A stretch of DNA of 34,055 nucleotides from Flavobacteriaceae bacterium (GCA_030835845.1 JAUROD010000019.1:1-34055); one strand, 5' to 3'; positions 16,489-24,203 are shown, numbered from the stretch's first letter. Notes: generated by a model not told the origin, from the letters alone. Program-made: numbers and translations.

Positions 16489-17460
16489 TTAGTAATTTAA
16501 AAGGTATGCGAAAATAAGTGGAGCTACAATTGTAGCATCACTTTCAATTATATATTTTGGTGTAGATGGCTGAAGTTTCCCCCAAGTTATTTTCTCATTA
16601 GGTACCGCACCTGAATAGGAGCCGTAACTTGTTGTTGAGTCACTTATTTGACAGAAATAACTCCAAAAAGGTGTGTCAAGCCTTTCCATGTCTTGATATA
16701 GCATTGGTACAACACATATAGGAAAATCACCTGCAATACCACCACCAATTTGAAAGAATCCAATTCCATTTTGTGAATTATTCGAGTACCAATCCGCTAG
16801 CATGGTCATATATTCAATTCCTGACTTCACTAGATTTGCCTGAAGTTCGCCTTTGAGTACATAACTTGCAAAAATATTACCCATTGTGCTGTCTTCCCAA
16901 CCAGGGACTACCATGGGTAGGTTTTTTTCAGCTGCTGCATACATCCATGAATCTTTTAGGTCAATTTCATAATATTGTTCCAATACTCCAGATAATAGCA
17001 ACTGGTACATGAATTCATGAGGAAAATATCGCTCCCCATTGTCTTGTGCTTTTTTCCAAAGCTCAAGTATATGTGATTGAAGTCTCCTGAAGGCTTCTTC
17101 CTCAGGGATACAAGTATCAGTTACCCTATTTAATCCTTGATCAAATAATTCAAGTTCATCCTCTGGTGTTAAATCTCTATAATTAGGAATTCTTCTGTAG
17201 TGAGAATGAGCGACAAGATTCATAATGTCTTCCTCTAGGTTTGCTCCAGTACACGATATTATATGGACTTTATTTTGTCTTATGATTTCGGCAAAACTTT
17301 TTCCGATTTCTGCAGTACTCATTGCTCCCGCTAGGGACACTAGCATCTTAGCATCATTTTCTAAAAGATTTTTATACCCTTTTGCTGCATCTTTTAGTGC
17401 TGCTGCGTTGAAGTGTAAAAAGTGATCTTCTATAAATTGAGTGATTTTATTATCTTTCAT
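16489..17460 (-). CDS. Deoxyhypusine-synthase-like aminobutyltransferase
   Basis: Deoxyhypusine synthase uses NAD to cleave spermidine and transfers the aminobutyl group to a lysine; bacteria have no eIF5A target, so bacterial relatives probably move the group to or from a free diamine. The 323-residue protein has AGAMSTAEIG, ISCTGANLEEDIMNLV, GIGFFQIGGGIAGDFPI and TTSYGSYSGAVPNEKITWGK. The active-site lysine equivalent is present at K295. It follows the agmatinase by 15 bp and precedes the small acidic protein. Likely product: spermidine or homospermidine, as inference from family and operon. Confidence 0.85.
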   Translation of the reverse strand: MKDNKITQFIEDHFLHFNAAALKDAAKGYKNLLENDAKMLVSLAGAMSTAEIGKSFAEIIRQNKVHIISCTGANLEEDIMNLVAHSHYRRIPNYRDLTPEDELELFDQGLNRVTDTCIPEEEAFRRLQSHILELWKKAQDNGERYFPHEFMYQLLLSGVLEQYYEIDLKDSWMYAAAEKNLPMVVPGWEDSTMGNIFASYVLKGELQANLVKSGIEYMTMLADWYSNNSQNGIGFFQIGGGIAGDFPICVVPMLYQDMERLDTPFWSYFCQISDSTTSYGSYSGAVPNEKITWGKLQPSTPKYIIESDATIVAPLIFAYLLNY

Positions 17461-17475
17461 TTGTTCTAAAAGTGA

Positions 17476-18339
17476 TTATTTTTCAATTTCTAAGTATTTA
17501 TAACTTAACATTTTATAATATAATTTTGCTGCTAAAAAATCAGGAGCCTTATTATTAGAATTAGGACAAAGTTCAACAATGTCGAAACCAACCACATTTT
17601 TTTCTTCAAACACCATTTTTAAAAAGGCGAGTGTTTCATACCAATATAAACCACCTGGTTCTGGTGTTCCGGTCGAGGGCATTATCGAAGAATCAAAAGC
17701 ATCTAAATCAAAAGTTATGTACACGTTTTCAGTCATTAAACTGATCGCATTTTCCATCCAATAATCATCATCTACCATTTTTGCAGCTAAAAAGACTTTC
17801 TCTTGATCCATTACAGTCATTTCTGATTTATCCATAGAACGAATACCAACCTGAATAAGATTTGTATTTTGACTCGCATCATACATCGCACAGGCATGAT
17901 TGTAGATTGATCCGTGATACTCTTTACGTAAATCAGCATGTGCATCAATTTGAAGTACTGTAAGGTTTTCAAAACATTCATTGAAGGCTTTGATTGATCC
18001 AATTGAAATAGAATGCTCTCCACCAAAGAGGGTGACAAATTTATTCCGATTTAAATAATGCTTTACCGTTTTATGAACTGCTTCTACCATTTTATCTGGC
18101 GAGCTGCTTTCTACAATTGAATCCGCTAAAAAGATTCCCTTACGATATACTTCACTATTTGTTTCAATATCGTATAACTCCATATTTTCAGATGCCTCCA
18201 AAAATGCATCAACTCCTTTGTCAGCCCCTTTTATCCAAGTGCTGGTTCCATCGTATTTAACAGGTAATAATATAATCTTTGATAAAGATTCTTGGGCATA
18301 TTCAGGTTCAATACCTGCATATGTTCTAGCTATGTTCAT
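17476..18339 (-). CDS. speB: Agmatinase (ureohydrolase family)
   Basis: Hydrolyses agmatine to putrescine and urea with a dimanganese centre. Metal-ligand motifs are all visible: LFGGEHSISIG, QIDAHADLRKEYHGS, and FDLDAFDSSIMPSTGTPEPGG (key residues D-x-D-x-x-D). Length 287 is normal. Its ATG lies 14 bp inside the end of the arginine decarboxylase gene, which strongly supports agmatine as substrate rather than arginine. An arginase is the alternative family member but does not fit the operon. Confidence 0.93.
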   Translation of the reverse strand: MNIARTYAGIEPEYAQESLSKIILLPVKYDGTSTWIKGADKGVDAFLEASENMELYDIETNSEVYRKGIFLADSIVESSSPDKMVEAVHKTVKHYLNRNKFVTLFGGEHSISIGSIKAFNECFENLTVLQIDAHADLRKEYHGSIYNHACAMYDASQNTNLIQVGIRSMDKSEMTVMDQEKVFLAAKMVDDDYWMENAISLMTENVYITFDLDAFDSSIMPSTGTPEPGGLYWYETLAFLKMVFEEKNVVGFDIVELCPNSNNKAPDFLAAKLYYKMLSYKYLEIEK

Positions 18340-19726
18340 AACCTAAAATTTTTAAAAATTCTTCACTTTTTTGTTGTTCTCTATATACTCTAGTTTGTGG
18401 GTTTCCCCTTTCGTCTAGTTCGATAATAATATGTTTTGGTTGAGGAATTAAACAATGTTGTAACCCACCATACCCACCAATATTTTCCTGATAAGCACCT
18501 GCGTTAAAAAAACCAATATATAGTGGTTTTTTCGCATTGTACTTAGGAAGATAAATAGCATTGAGGTGTTGCTCGCTGTTGTAATAATCATCGCTATCAC
18601 ATGTTAGCCCTCCTAACAAAACTCTTTCGTAAGGTTCTTTCCAATGGTTAATAGGAAGCATAACAAAACGTTGATTGATTGTCCAGGTGTCTGGCAGGGT
18701 AGTTATGAATGAAGAATTTATAATATTCCATTTTTCACGATCATTTTGTTGTTTTTGATATAGTATTTCATAAACAGCACCTCCACTTTCTCCTACAGTA
18801 AAACTTCCAAACTCCGTAAATATATTTGGGACTGGAACATTTGCTTCCTCACAAGTCAATTTAATTTGATTCACAATTTCTTGAACCATATATTCATAAT
18901 CAAATTCAAATCCCAATGAATTTTTAATTGGAAAACCACCACCAATATTCAAACTATCTAATGTTGGACACATTTTTTTAAGACTTGTATAAACTTTCAA
19001 ACACTTATGTAATTCATTCCAGTAGTATGCAGTATCTCTAATTCCTGTATTTATAAAAAAATGAAGCATTTTGAGCTTGACCTTCTTATTTTTTTGTATT
19101 TCATTTTTGTAAAATGGAACAATATTTTTGTAACCGATTCCCAAACGAGAAGTATAAAACTGAAATTTTGGATCTTCTTCAGATGCAATCCGAATTCCAA
19201 TATTGAAATTTGATTGAATTTCAGAGGATAAAAGATTCAATTCTTGATAGTTATCAATTATGGGAATGCATTTTGAGTGACCATTGTCTATTAATCTAGC
19301 GATATTTGTAATATATTGATCTCGCTTAAAACCATTACAGATAACATAATTATCTTTTGTTATTTTCCCCTCTTTCATAAGGGATTCTACAAGGTCAATA
19401 TCAAATGCTGATGAGGTTTCAATATGTGTATCGTTTTTTAAAACCTCTTCGATAATATGTTTAAAATGGGAGCTTTTAGTACAATAACAATAATTATAAC
19501 TCCCTTCATAGTTATTTTCTTTTATGGCATCACTAAACCATGTTTTTACCTTTTGAATACTCTTTGTAATATTTGGTAAATAGGTAAACTTGAATGGAGT
19601 GCCGTATTTTTTTATTAAAGAAGCTAAATCAATATTATGGTAAAGTAAATTATCCTTTTTTACCTCAAATTCTTCTTGTGGGAAATCAAATGTTTGTTGA
19701 ATAAAATCAATATATCTAGTTTTCAT
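18326..19726 (-). CDS. speA: Arginine decarboxylase, fold III PLP type
   Basis: Converts arginine to agmatine and CO2, the first step of this polyamine pathway. The 466-residue protein has an N-terminal alpha/beta barrel with the PLP lysine K84 in YCYCTKSSHF, the phosphate-binding LNIGGGFPI, and EFGSFTVGESGGAVYEI. A C-terminal beta domain contains CDSDDYYN and FFNAGAYQENIGGYGG, the usual substrate-site Cys-Asp and Tyr motifs. It is shorter than E. coli SpeA (about 658) and of the Bacteroidota type. It is preceded by a 285-nt leader and heads the speA-speB-DHS operon. Confidence 0.93.
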   Translation of the reverse strand: MKTRYIDFIQQTFDFPQEEFEVKKDNLLYHNIDLASLIKKYGTPFKFTYLPNITKSIQKVKTWFSDAIKENNYEGSYNYCYCTKSSHFKHIIEEVLKNDTHIETSSAFDIDLVESLMKEGKITKDNYVICNGFKRDQYITNIARLIDNGHSKCIPIIDNYQELNLLSSEIQSNFNIGIRIASEEDPKFQFYTSRLGIGYKNIVPFYKNEIQKNKKVKLKMLHFFINTGIRDTAYYWNELHKCLKVYTSLKKMCPTLDSLNIGGGFPIKNSLGFEFDYEYMVQEIVNQIKLTCEEANVPVPNIFTEFGSFTVGESGGAVYEILYQKQQNDREKWNIINSSFITTLPDTWTINQRFVMLPINHWKEPYERVLLGGLTCDSDDYYNSEQHLNAIYLPKYNAKKPLYIGFFNAGAYQENIGGYGGLQHCLIPQPKHIIIELDERGNPQTRVYREQQKSEEFLKILGYEHS

Positions 19727-19806
19727 TTTTTGTCATTTTAAAAATTAATTCACTGAAAAAATTCAGTCAGAGAATGAATTGATTTGGAGAAAAGACAAAA
19801 AAAGTA

Positions 19807-19974
19807 TCAGATTCTTCTTTGTATCAGAGATAAAGAAAAGGGGTAATTACAAGTAAAAAAAATAGACTTTAGAAAGTCGGAAGTTAGCTTTATACTCCGG
19901 GTTCTCGTTTGACGAGCAGTTTTTGGGTTTGACTTCCTAATTCCCAAAACACCGAAAATGGAAACACGATGCAT
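19807..19974 (-). CDS. Candidate arginine-rich leader peptide of speA (55 aa)
   Basis: An ATG at 19974 opens a 55-codon frame that ends with TGA at 19807-19809, 80 bp before speA. The N-terminal half reads MHRVSIFGVLGIRK and then SNPKTARQTRTRS, with arginines at 3, 13, 21, 24 and 26 encoded by four different codons (CGT, AGG, AGA, CGG). The frame runs through stem B, hairpin C and the terminator-like hairpin, so translating ribosomes would affect them. E. coli SpeFL is a known arginine-rich arrest peptide upstream of an ornithine decarboxylase. Coding is not proven: codon choice is unlike the neighbours and the structure could alone explain the sequence. Confidence 0.45.
   Translation of the reverse strand: MHRVSIFGVLGIRKSNPKTARQTRTRSIKLTSDFLKSIFFTCNYPFSLSLIQRRI
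19855..19878 (-). terminator. Terminator-like hairpin inside the speA leader
   Basis: On the minus strand GACTT-TCTA-AAGTC (19878 to 19865) forms a 5-bp stem with a 4-nt loop, followed by TA and eight T residues (19862-19855). The stem is short and not GC-rich, so termination efficiency may be partial. The left arm can also pair, with one wobble, with GGAAGTC at 19937-19931. Confidence 0.5.
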
Positions 19975-20017
19975 TATGTTCAGCTAAAAGCGATTCTTGA
20001 TTTTCGCTTAAACAAGT

Positions 20018-20050
20018 CAAAATTAGAATTAAAAATGTAAAAACTCCAAA
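20018..20050 (-). promoter_or_regulatory. Promoter of the speA operon
   Basis: On the minus strand TTTG (20050-20047) is separated by 21 bp from TAATTTTG (20025-20018), an exact match to the Bacteroidota consensus boxes at permitted spacing. It predicts transcription start near 20012-20014. Confidence 0.7.
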
Positions 20051-20091
20051 TATTTTTTAATTTTTAATCATTTTCCTCTTTTGAGTATTAT

Positions 20092-20553
20092 TTAATTGAT
20101 GAATCTAACTAGCCGAACTTTTTCAATTTCACTATCATCTTCGTAAAAATGCATTTCATCATTAACCATTTTCCAATAACCATCATTATTGATTGTTACT
20201 TTTTCAGATTTAATATCATCAATTATAATATTGGAATTAGAATCTAAGTACCAATTAAGGGTTTCAATTTCTTTTGGAGTTCTTCCATCTAAAACATCAA
20301 CAATAAGAGTTAATTTACCTTTTTTGTAAAAATCAAATGTTATGTCTATCTCCTCAATAATTGATTCAATCATATTTGACATAGATTTTATAACTATCTT
20401 TTCAAACAGTCCCATTTCTTTAGATTCCTTATCTATTTGTTTTTTAATGTCTATTTGAAGTTTCCATTTTCCTAATATATCTTTTTCATTTATTTTCTGT
20501 GAAAAAGCAAAAACAGAAAAAAGGCTTACTAAAAGTGTGATTTTAAAATTCAT
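20092..20553 (-). CDS. Secreted lipocalin-like protein of unknown function
   Basis: From the ATG at 20553 the protein has 153 residues with a clear signal peptide (NFKITLLVSLFSVFAFSQ). The mature part begins ILGKWKLQIDIKKQ and ends DGYWKMVNDEMHFYED, a pattern like Bacteroidota lipocalin-like domains, with an acidic/lysine-rich middle. A start at 20586 would put ten hydrophilic residues before the signal and is unlikely. It lies downstream of two tRNA-Pro genes on the same strand, beyond a terminator-like hairpin. The ligand is unknown. Confidence 0.65.
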   Translation of the reverse strand: MNFKITLLVSLFSVFAFSQKINEKDILGKWKLQIDIKKQIDKESKEMGLFEKIVIKSMSNMIESIIEEIDITFDFYKKGKLTLIVDVLDGRTPKEIETLNWYLDSNSNIIIDDIKSEKVTINNDGYWKMVNDEMHFYEDDSEIEKVRLVRFIN

Positions 20554-20640
20554 TTGATAAAGTTTGTTTGTTAGTGTATTGACCATGAAATAACTGATTG
20601 TTATTTGATGGATTCAAAAGTTGATTGTTTTGGAAATATA

Positions 20641-20661
20641 AACCCTTGAAAAACAAGGGTT
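20641..20661 (-). terminator. Hairpin terminator after the tRNA-Pro pair
   Basis: AACCCTTG and CAAGGGTT form a perfect 8-bp stem with a 5-base A/T loop, 15 bp downstream of the tRNA-Pro(GGG) 3' end. The following TATATTT is a weak T-rich tail on the minus strand. It could also be an end-processing signal. Confidence 0.55.
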
Positions 20662-20673
20662 GTAAGAAAGTAG

Positions 20674-20750
<77 letters not shown>

Positions 20751-20764
20751 TGGTCCATTTTTTG

Positions 20765-20839
20765 TCGGGGTGGCAGGATTCGAACCTGCGACCTCCTGCT
20801 CCCAAAGCAGGCGCGATGACCGGGCTACGCTACACCCCG
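20765..20839 (-). tRNA. tRNA-Pro (anticodon TGG)
   Basis: Acceptor CGGGGTG/CACCCCG, D arm beginning GCG, anticodon stem CCTGC/GCAGG with loop TTTGGGA (anticodon TGG), T arm GCAGG-TTCGAAT-CCTGC, discriminator A, no encoded CCA. It is the first gene of a two-tRNA unit, 14 bp ahead of tRNA-Pro(GGG). Decodes CCA and CCG, possibly all proline codons. Confidence 0.95.
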
Positions 20840-20851
20840 AAAAATGGTAGG

Positions 20852-20859
20852 CAAATATA
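20852..20859 (-). promoter_or_regulatory. -7 box of the tRNA-Pro unit
   Basis: TATATTTG on the minus strand matches TAnnTTTG and lies 12 bp before the first tRNA. The -33 region shows only a weak TGG/TTG-like match. Confidence 0.5.
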
Positions 20860-20918
20860 GTATTTAATCTTGGAGTGCCATAGGTTTTTTTAAAAGACTT
20901 AAGCATGTTTTAAGGAGT

Positions 20919-22610
20919 TTAGTCGTCGTTGTTTTTCTTTTTTATTCGAATCCCATCATTCCCTATATTGAGTTCTAATTCAGATTCATCATTTGAAATA
21001 TCAAAACTCATTTTATCTTCACTAAATTCTATTTCTCCACTAAGACTCTCACAGTCTTGACATATTAACTGACCTTTTTGCATCTTCCAAAGATGACCAG
21101 CAATGTCTCGACGATAATAATTTTTATCATTTTTTATTTTTGAAGATAGGTGAGACGACAGTTCATCATCAATCCAAATATATTGCCCTTCAGGAATTTT
21201 TAGTTTAAGATTGACTTTGTCTGGCTTGTTTCTCTCAGATGTGGGTGCAATCCAGTAATTGTTTAATAGTAATTTACCATCATTATAATCATGTTGATAA
21301 TTCATTAATGAAGTTGTTTTAGTTGCTCTTTGTTTGCTCCATCCAAACGCTTTCTTTTCAATGTTAAGTTCAATTTCATTCGATTTAGATAATTCAATTA
21401 AAAGACGAATATCCGAACTGACTCGATAGTCTTTACCATCTTCTTTTGTTATAAATTTTAATCCAGAGAAGTTAAATTGATTTGAAATAACCATTGTTTC
21501 CTCAAACTCATTCATGTCATTAGCAAAAAGTTTGAGTGTATCTTTCTTCTCAATTGGAAGATAGACTCTATCAGTATTTGTTGTTGTTATTGCTTTTGAA
21601 CGAAATTCTACACCACCAAATACAACAGCAATTAGTAAAGTGATTAACCAAATTACAAGTAAAATATTTCTTGTTATTTGCTTCATAACGGGACCTTTGT
21701 TTGACATTAGCCGAAGCCCTGCAGAGAACAAGAACAAGAAAGGTATTCCAATTGATGTAGCTAATAGTATCGTAATTATTGAAATTGGAAGAGCAGTACC
21801 TGACAGAAGATATAGAAAATCCATTGGAAAAAAGCTACTACCAATGATACCGAACATAGTTAGTCCAATAAAAATTCCAATCAATGAAATACTGGATACA
21901 AATAATAATAAAATACCAACGAGTAATCCTAGAAACTTTAGGAGATATAGAATTAGCTTAACGACCAAATCCACTAATGTTTTGGACTTTTTTTTTAGCT
22001 GATTCCCTAAATTCTCATAGTCAACATCTTTTACTTTATCACCAACTTGATCAAGTTCTTCTTTAATCTTTTTACTAATATTTGAGACGTTTACAGGCTC
22101 TCCTTTCATTTTTAGCTTCTCTGCAGTTGTTTGAGCTTCTGGAATTAGAATCCAAAGAAGAATATAAATCAAAACAACTCCACCAACTGATGAGAAAAAT
22201 AGAATTAATAAAATAAGCCGAATCCAAAGACTATCTATCCCTATATAATGACTTAGACCACCAGCAACTCCACCTATAAATCGATCATCAGGATCTCGGA
22301 AAAGCTTTTTTGGTTCTGTAAAAGTTGTTTTGTTGTCTTCTAGATCTTCATCCATGAAATCTTCAGGTGCTCCAAGTGTAGCTAAAACTTTTTCTACAAT
22401 TTCAACAGAAATAACGTCATCTGGATTATGCTTTTTTTCGCTAAATAGTTCTGCAATTCTTAGCTCTATGTCTTCAAGTATGTCATTACCGCCCTCAGTA
22501 TTTTTAAGCATTTTCTCAAGCGTATTGAGATAGTCTTTTAGTATTTCATATGCCTTTTCATCTAAGGTAAAAAGTATATGCGCAAGGTGTATATTAATTG
22601 TTTTATTCAT
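20919..22610 (-). CDS. PspC-domain membrane protein
   Basis: The 563-residue protein has an N-terminal helical domain (about 1-90, with LEDIELRIAELFSEK and VLATLGAPEDF). The PspC domain is at about 97-155 (FRDPDDRFIGGVAGGLSHYI, then a long helix with LLWILIPEA). Further membrane helices lie at about 210-330, and a beta-rich C-terminal extracytoplasmic region ends in basic KIRIKKK-like residues. PspC proteins sense envelope stress in other bacteria. The PadR-type regulator gene lies 7 bp upstream in the same unit and probably controls it. Confidence 0.9.
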   Translation of the reverse strand: MNKTINIHLAHILFTLDEKAYEILKDYLNTLEKMLKNTEGGNDILEDIELRIAELFSEKKHNPDDVISVEIVEKVLATLGAPEDFMDEDLEDNKTTFTEPKKLFRDPDDRFIGGVAGGLSHYIGIDSLWIRLILLILFFSSVGGVVLIYILLWILIPEAQTTAEKLKMKGEPVNVSNISKKIKEELDQVGDKVKDVDYENLGNQLKKKSKTLVDLVVKLILYLLKFLGLLVGILLLFVSSISLIGIFIGLTMFGIIGSSFFPMDFLYLLSGTALPISIITILLATSIGIPFLFLFSAGLRLMSNKGPVMKQITRNILLVIWLITLLIAVVFGGVEFRSKAITTTNTDRVYLPIEKKDTLKLFANDMNEFEETMVISNQFNFSGLKFITKEDGKDYRVSSDIRLLIELSKSNEIELNIEKKAFGWSKQRATKTTSLMNYQHDYNDGKLLLNNYWIAPTSERNKPDKVNLKLKIPEGQYIWIDDELSSHLSSKIKNDKNYYRRDIAGHLWKMQKGQLICQDCESLSGEIEFSEDKMSFDISNDESELELNIGNDGIRIKKKNNDD

Positions 22611-22617
22611 TGTGGGT

Positions 22618-22944
22618 TTATTTTTTTGTTAGGGTGATTACTGCTTTTGAAAGTTCTTTCCAAGACTGATTTAATTCTTCTAAAAAAGATTGGCCTTTTT
22701 CTGTTATCGTGTAGTATTTTCTTGGTGGCCCAGATTTTGACTCTTCCCAATTATAGTCTAAAAGCCCCCCATTTTTTAATCGAGTGAGTAATGGATATAA
22801 TGTGCCTTCAACTACAAGTAATTTCGAGTTTTTTAAATGATCAAGTATATCAGAAGAATATTTAGGAGTTTGATCTAAAATAGATAAAATACATAATTCT
22901 AATATACCTTTTCGCATTTGTGCTTTTGTGTTTTCAATGTTCAT
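22618..22944 (-). CDS. PadR-family transcriptional regulator
   Basis: The 108-residue winged-helix repressor starts NIENTKAQMRKGILELCIL and has YSSDILDHLKNSKLLVVEGT, LYPLLTRLKNGGLLDYNWEE and GPPRKYYTITEKGQ, the full PadR core. Small PadR proteins usually repress their own operon and the neighbouring membrane-protein gene in response to a ligand or stress. Here it lies 7 bp before the PspC-domain gene. The binding site is probably near the promoter at 22975-23006. Confidence 0.93.
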   Translation of the reverse strand: MNIENTKAQMRKGILELCILSILDQTPKYSSDILDHLKNSKLLVVEGTLYPLLTRLKNGGLLDYNWEESKSGPPRKYYTITEKGQSFLEELNQSWKELSKAVITLTKK

Positions 22945-22974
22945 GTGCTACGTTTCATTTAGTAGTTTCCTTTG

Positions 22975-23006
22975 CAAATATATATCTTTTAAATAGTATT
23001 ATGCAA
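22975..23006 (-). promoter_or_regulatory. Promoter of the PadR-PspC unit
   Basis: On the minus strand TTG (23006-23004), 21 bp, and TATATTTG (22982-22975) match the Bacteroidota boxes. It lies 30 bp upstream of the PadR start. Confidence 0.6.
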
Positions 23007-23059
23007 TACCTAGTAGTAATTTTAACATTTTTTAAACAAGAGAGTCTTTTTTTTGGGAT

Positions 23060-23067
23060 TAAATTTG
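23060..23067 (+). promoter_or_regulatory. -7 box for the 49-residue protein gene
   Basis: TAAATTTG matches TAnnTTTG and lies 16 bp before the ATG at 23084. No clear -33 box is seen. Confidence 0.4.
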
Positions 23068-23083
23068 AAATAAACCAAAATAA

Positions 23084-23233
23084 ATGTCCAAACTTGAATT
23101 TTACAAAGAAGTCCTACAGAAAGTAAGTTTTAATAAACAGCTATTGAATAAAGAGTTCACAAAAGCAAAACAAAGATTAACAGTTCCTGAGGTTCATCAC
23201 TTGGAGGATTGGTATCATTCAATAAAAGAATAA
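23084..23233 (+). CDS. Small conserved flavobacterial protein (49 aa)
   Basis: The short frame encodes MSKLEFYKEVLQKVSFNKQ, then LLNKEFTKAKQRLTVPEVHH and LEDWYHSIKE (split here). The start MxxLEFYKxVLxKVSF and the PxEVxxLxxW pattern match, from memory, a family of roughly 50-70-residue proteins common in Flavobacteriaceae. It has no signal or membrane helix and is predicted helical. It has its own -7 box and converges with oxyR (18-bp gap). The function is unknown. Confidence 0.65.
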   Translation: MSKLEFYKEVLQKVSFNKQLLNKEFTKAKQRLTVPEVHHLEDWYHSIKE

Positions 23234-23251
23234 CAAGATTTAATTTGCTTG

Positions 23252-24181
23252 TTAGGGGCTTACGATTTTTACATTTTCAAATCGTATAGCACCCCTAACG
23301 ATACCTTCGATGCTGCTTTTCAAGGCTTCAATTATTTGAATTTTAAGTAAACTTTTTGGAAAAACTAAGCTAATCTCTCTGGCTGGAGGTGGATCCGAAA
23401 AAAATCTTAATTTATGCTTATTGCTCTCAGAGAGATTCAGTGTAGTCAAATAAGGTATAAGTGTCATGCCAAGGCCTTCATTTGATAGATTTATTAATGT
23501 TTCAAAACTGCCGCTTTTTAGATTAAATTGATTCTGATTGCTATTGTTTTTCAAACCACATAATGAAAGTGCTTGATTTCGAAAACAATGTCCATCTTCT
23601 AGCATTAAAACCATTTCATTTTCCAGGTCTTCTTGAATGAGTTCTTTAACTCCATTAAGTCTATGATTATTTGGAATGTAACCCACGAAAGGTTCGTAAT
23701 ATAATGGTCTTTCTTCAAGACTCTCAAGCTTTAGGGGTGTTGCTGCTATGCCTGCATCTAATCTTCCTTCTTTAAGTTGATTGATTATTGTATCTGTATT
23801 TAATTCCTGAATTTTCAGATTAATTTTCGGATAAGATTTTATAAAATGATTTAGGAACATAGGCAAAAGAGTAGGCATCACTGTAGGAATAATTCCAAGA
23901 TTAAACTCGCCACCTATAAACCCTTTCTCTTGAGCAACTATATCATCCATTCGCTTTGCTTCGGCAATTATGTTTCTAGCTTGAATAAGTATTTGCTCAC
24001 CCACCTTGGTTAGTCGGATAGGCTTTTTTGTACGATTAAAGATTTGTACGCCTAGTTCGTCTTCTAGTTTTTGAATTTGCATACTCAGTGTAGGCTGGGT
24101 TACATAAACTCTTTCTGCTGCAAGGGTAAAGTTACCAGCTTCAGCTACTGCAATCATGTAAGAGAGTTGAGTTAGTGTCAT
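23252..24181 (-). CDS. oxyR: Peroxide-sensing LysR-type regulator OxyR
   Basis: The N-terminal winged helix-turn-helix reads TLTQLSYMIAVAEAGNFT, then AAERVYVTQPTLSMQIQKLE. The effector domain contains the peroxide-reactive cysteine C199 (LEDGHCFRNQALSLC) and the resolving cysteine C208, with the same spacing and numbering as E. coli OxyR. The length of 309 is normal. It activates peroxide-defence genes when the Cys pair is oxidised; no catalase or Dps gene is in the window. It lies 53 bp downstream of the cyclophilin gene but has its own -7 box at 24204. Confidence 0.95.
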   Translation of the reverse strand: MTLTQLSYMIAVAEAGNFTLAAERVYVTQPTLSMQIQKLEDELGVQIFNRTKKPIRLTKVGEQILIQARNIIAEAKRMDDIVAQEKGFIGGEFNLGIIPTVMPTLLPMFLNHFIKSYPKINLKIQELNTDTIINQLKEGRLDAGIAATPLKLESLEERPLYYEPFVGYIPNNHRLNGVKELIQEDLENEMVLMLEDGHCFRNQALSLCGLKNNSNQNQFNLKSGSFETLINLSNEGLGMTLIPYLTTLNLSESNKHKLRFFSDPPPAREISLVFPKSLLKIQIIEALKSSIEGIVRGAIRFENVKIVSP

Positions 24182-24203
24182 ATTAGCATATCTTATGATT
24201 AAT

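Larger units (their letters stand above)
19727..20014 (-). promoter_or_regulatory. Long structured 5' leader of the speA operon
   Basis: The 365-bp gap between speA and the upstream gene holds an estimated 285-nt leader. On the minus strand it contains, in order: stem A (20004-20009 with 19988-19993), a leader ORF (start 19974), stem B (19943-19949 with 19921-19927, 7 bp), hairpin C (19912-19916 with 19904-19908, 5 bp), a pairing of the stem B loop (19932-19937) with 19879-19884, a terminator-like hairpin (19865-19878) with an 8-T run, and a 6-bp hairpin close to the speA start (19752-19757 with 19762-19767). All pairings were found by eye. The segment's function is inference. Bases 20051-20091 hold only AT-rich DNA. 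Confidence 0.6.

Noticed and set aside
19804-19828. Direct repeat GTATCAGA (19804-19811 and 19821-19828) in the speA leader as a protein-binding site.
   Set aside because: Two 8-base copies at 17-bp distance in AT-rich DNA may be chance; the second half of the leader ORF covers the region and no known motif fits.
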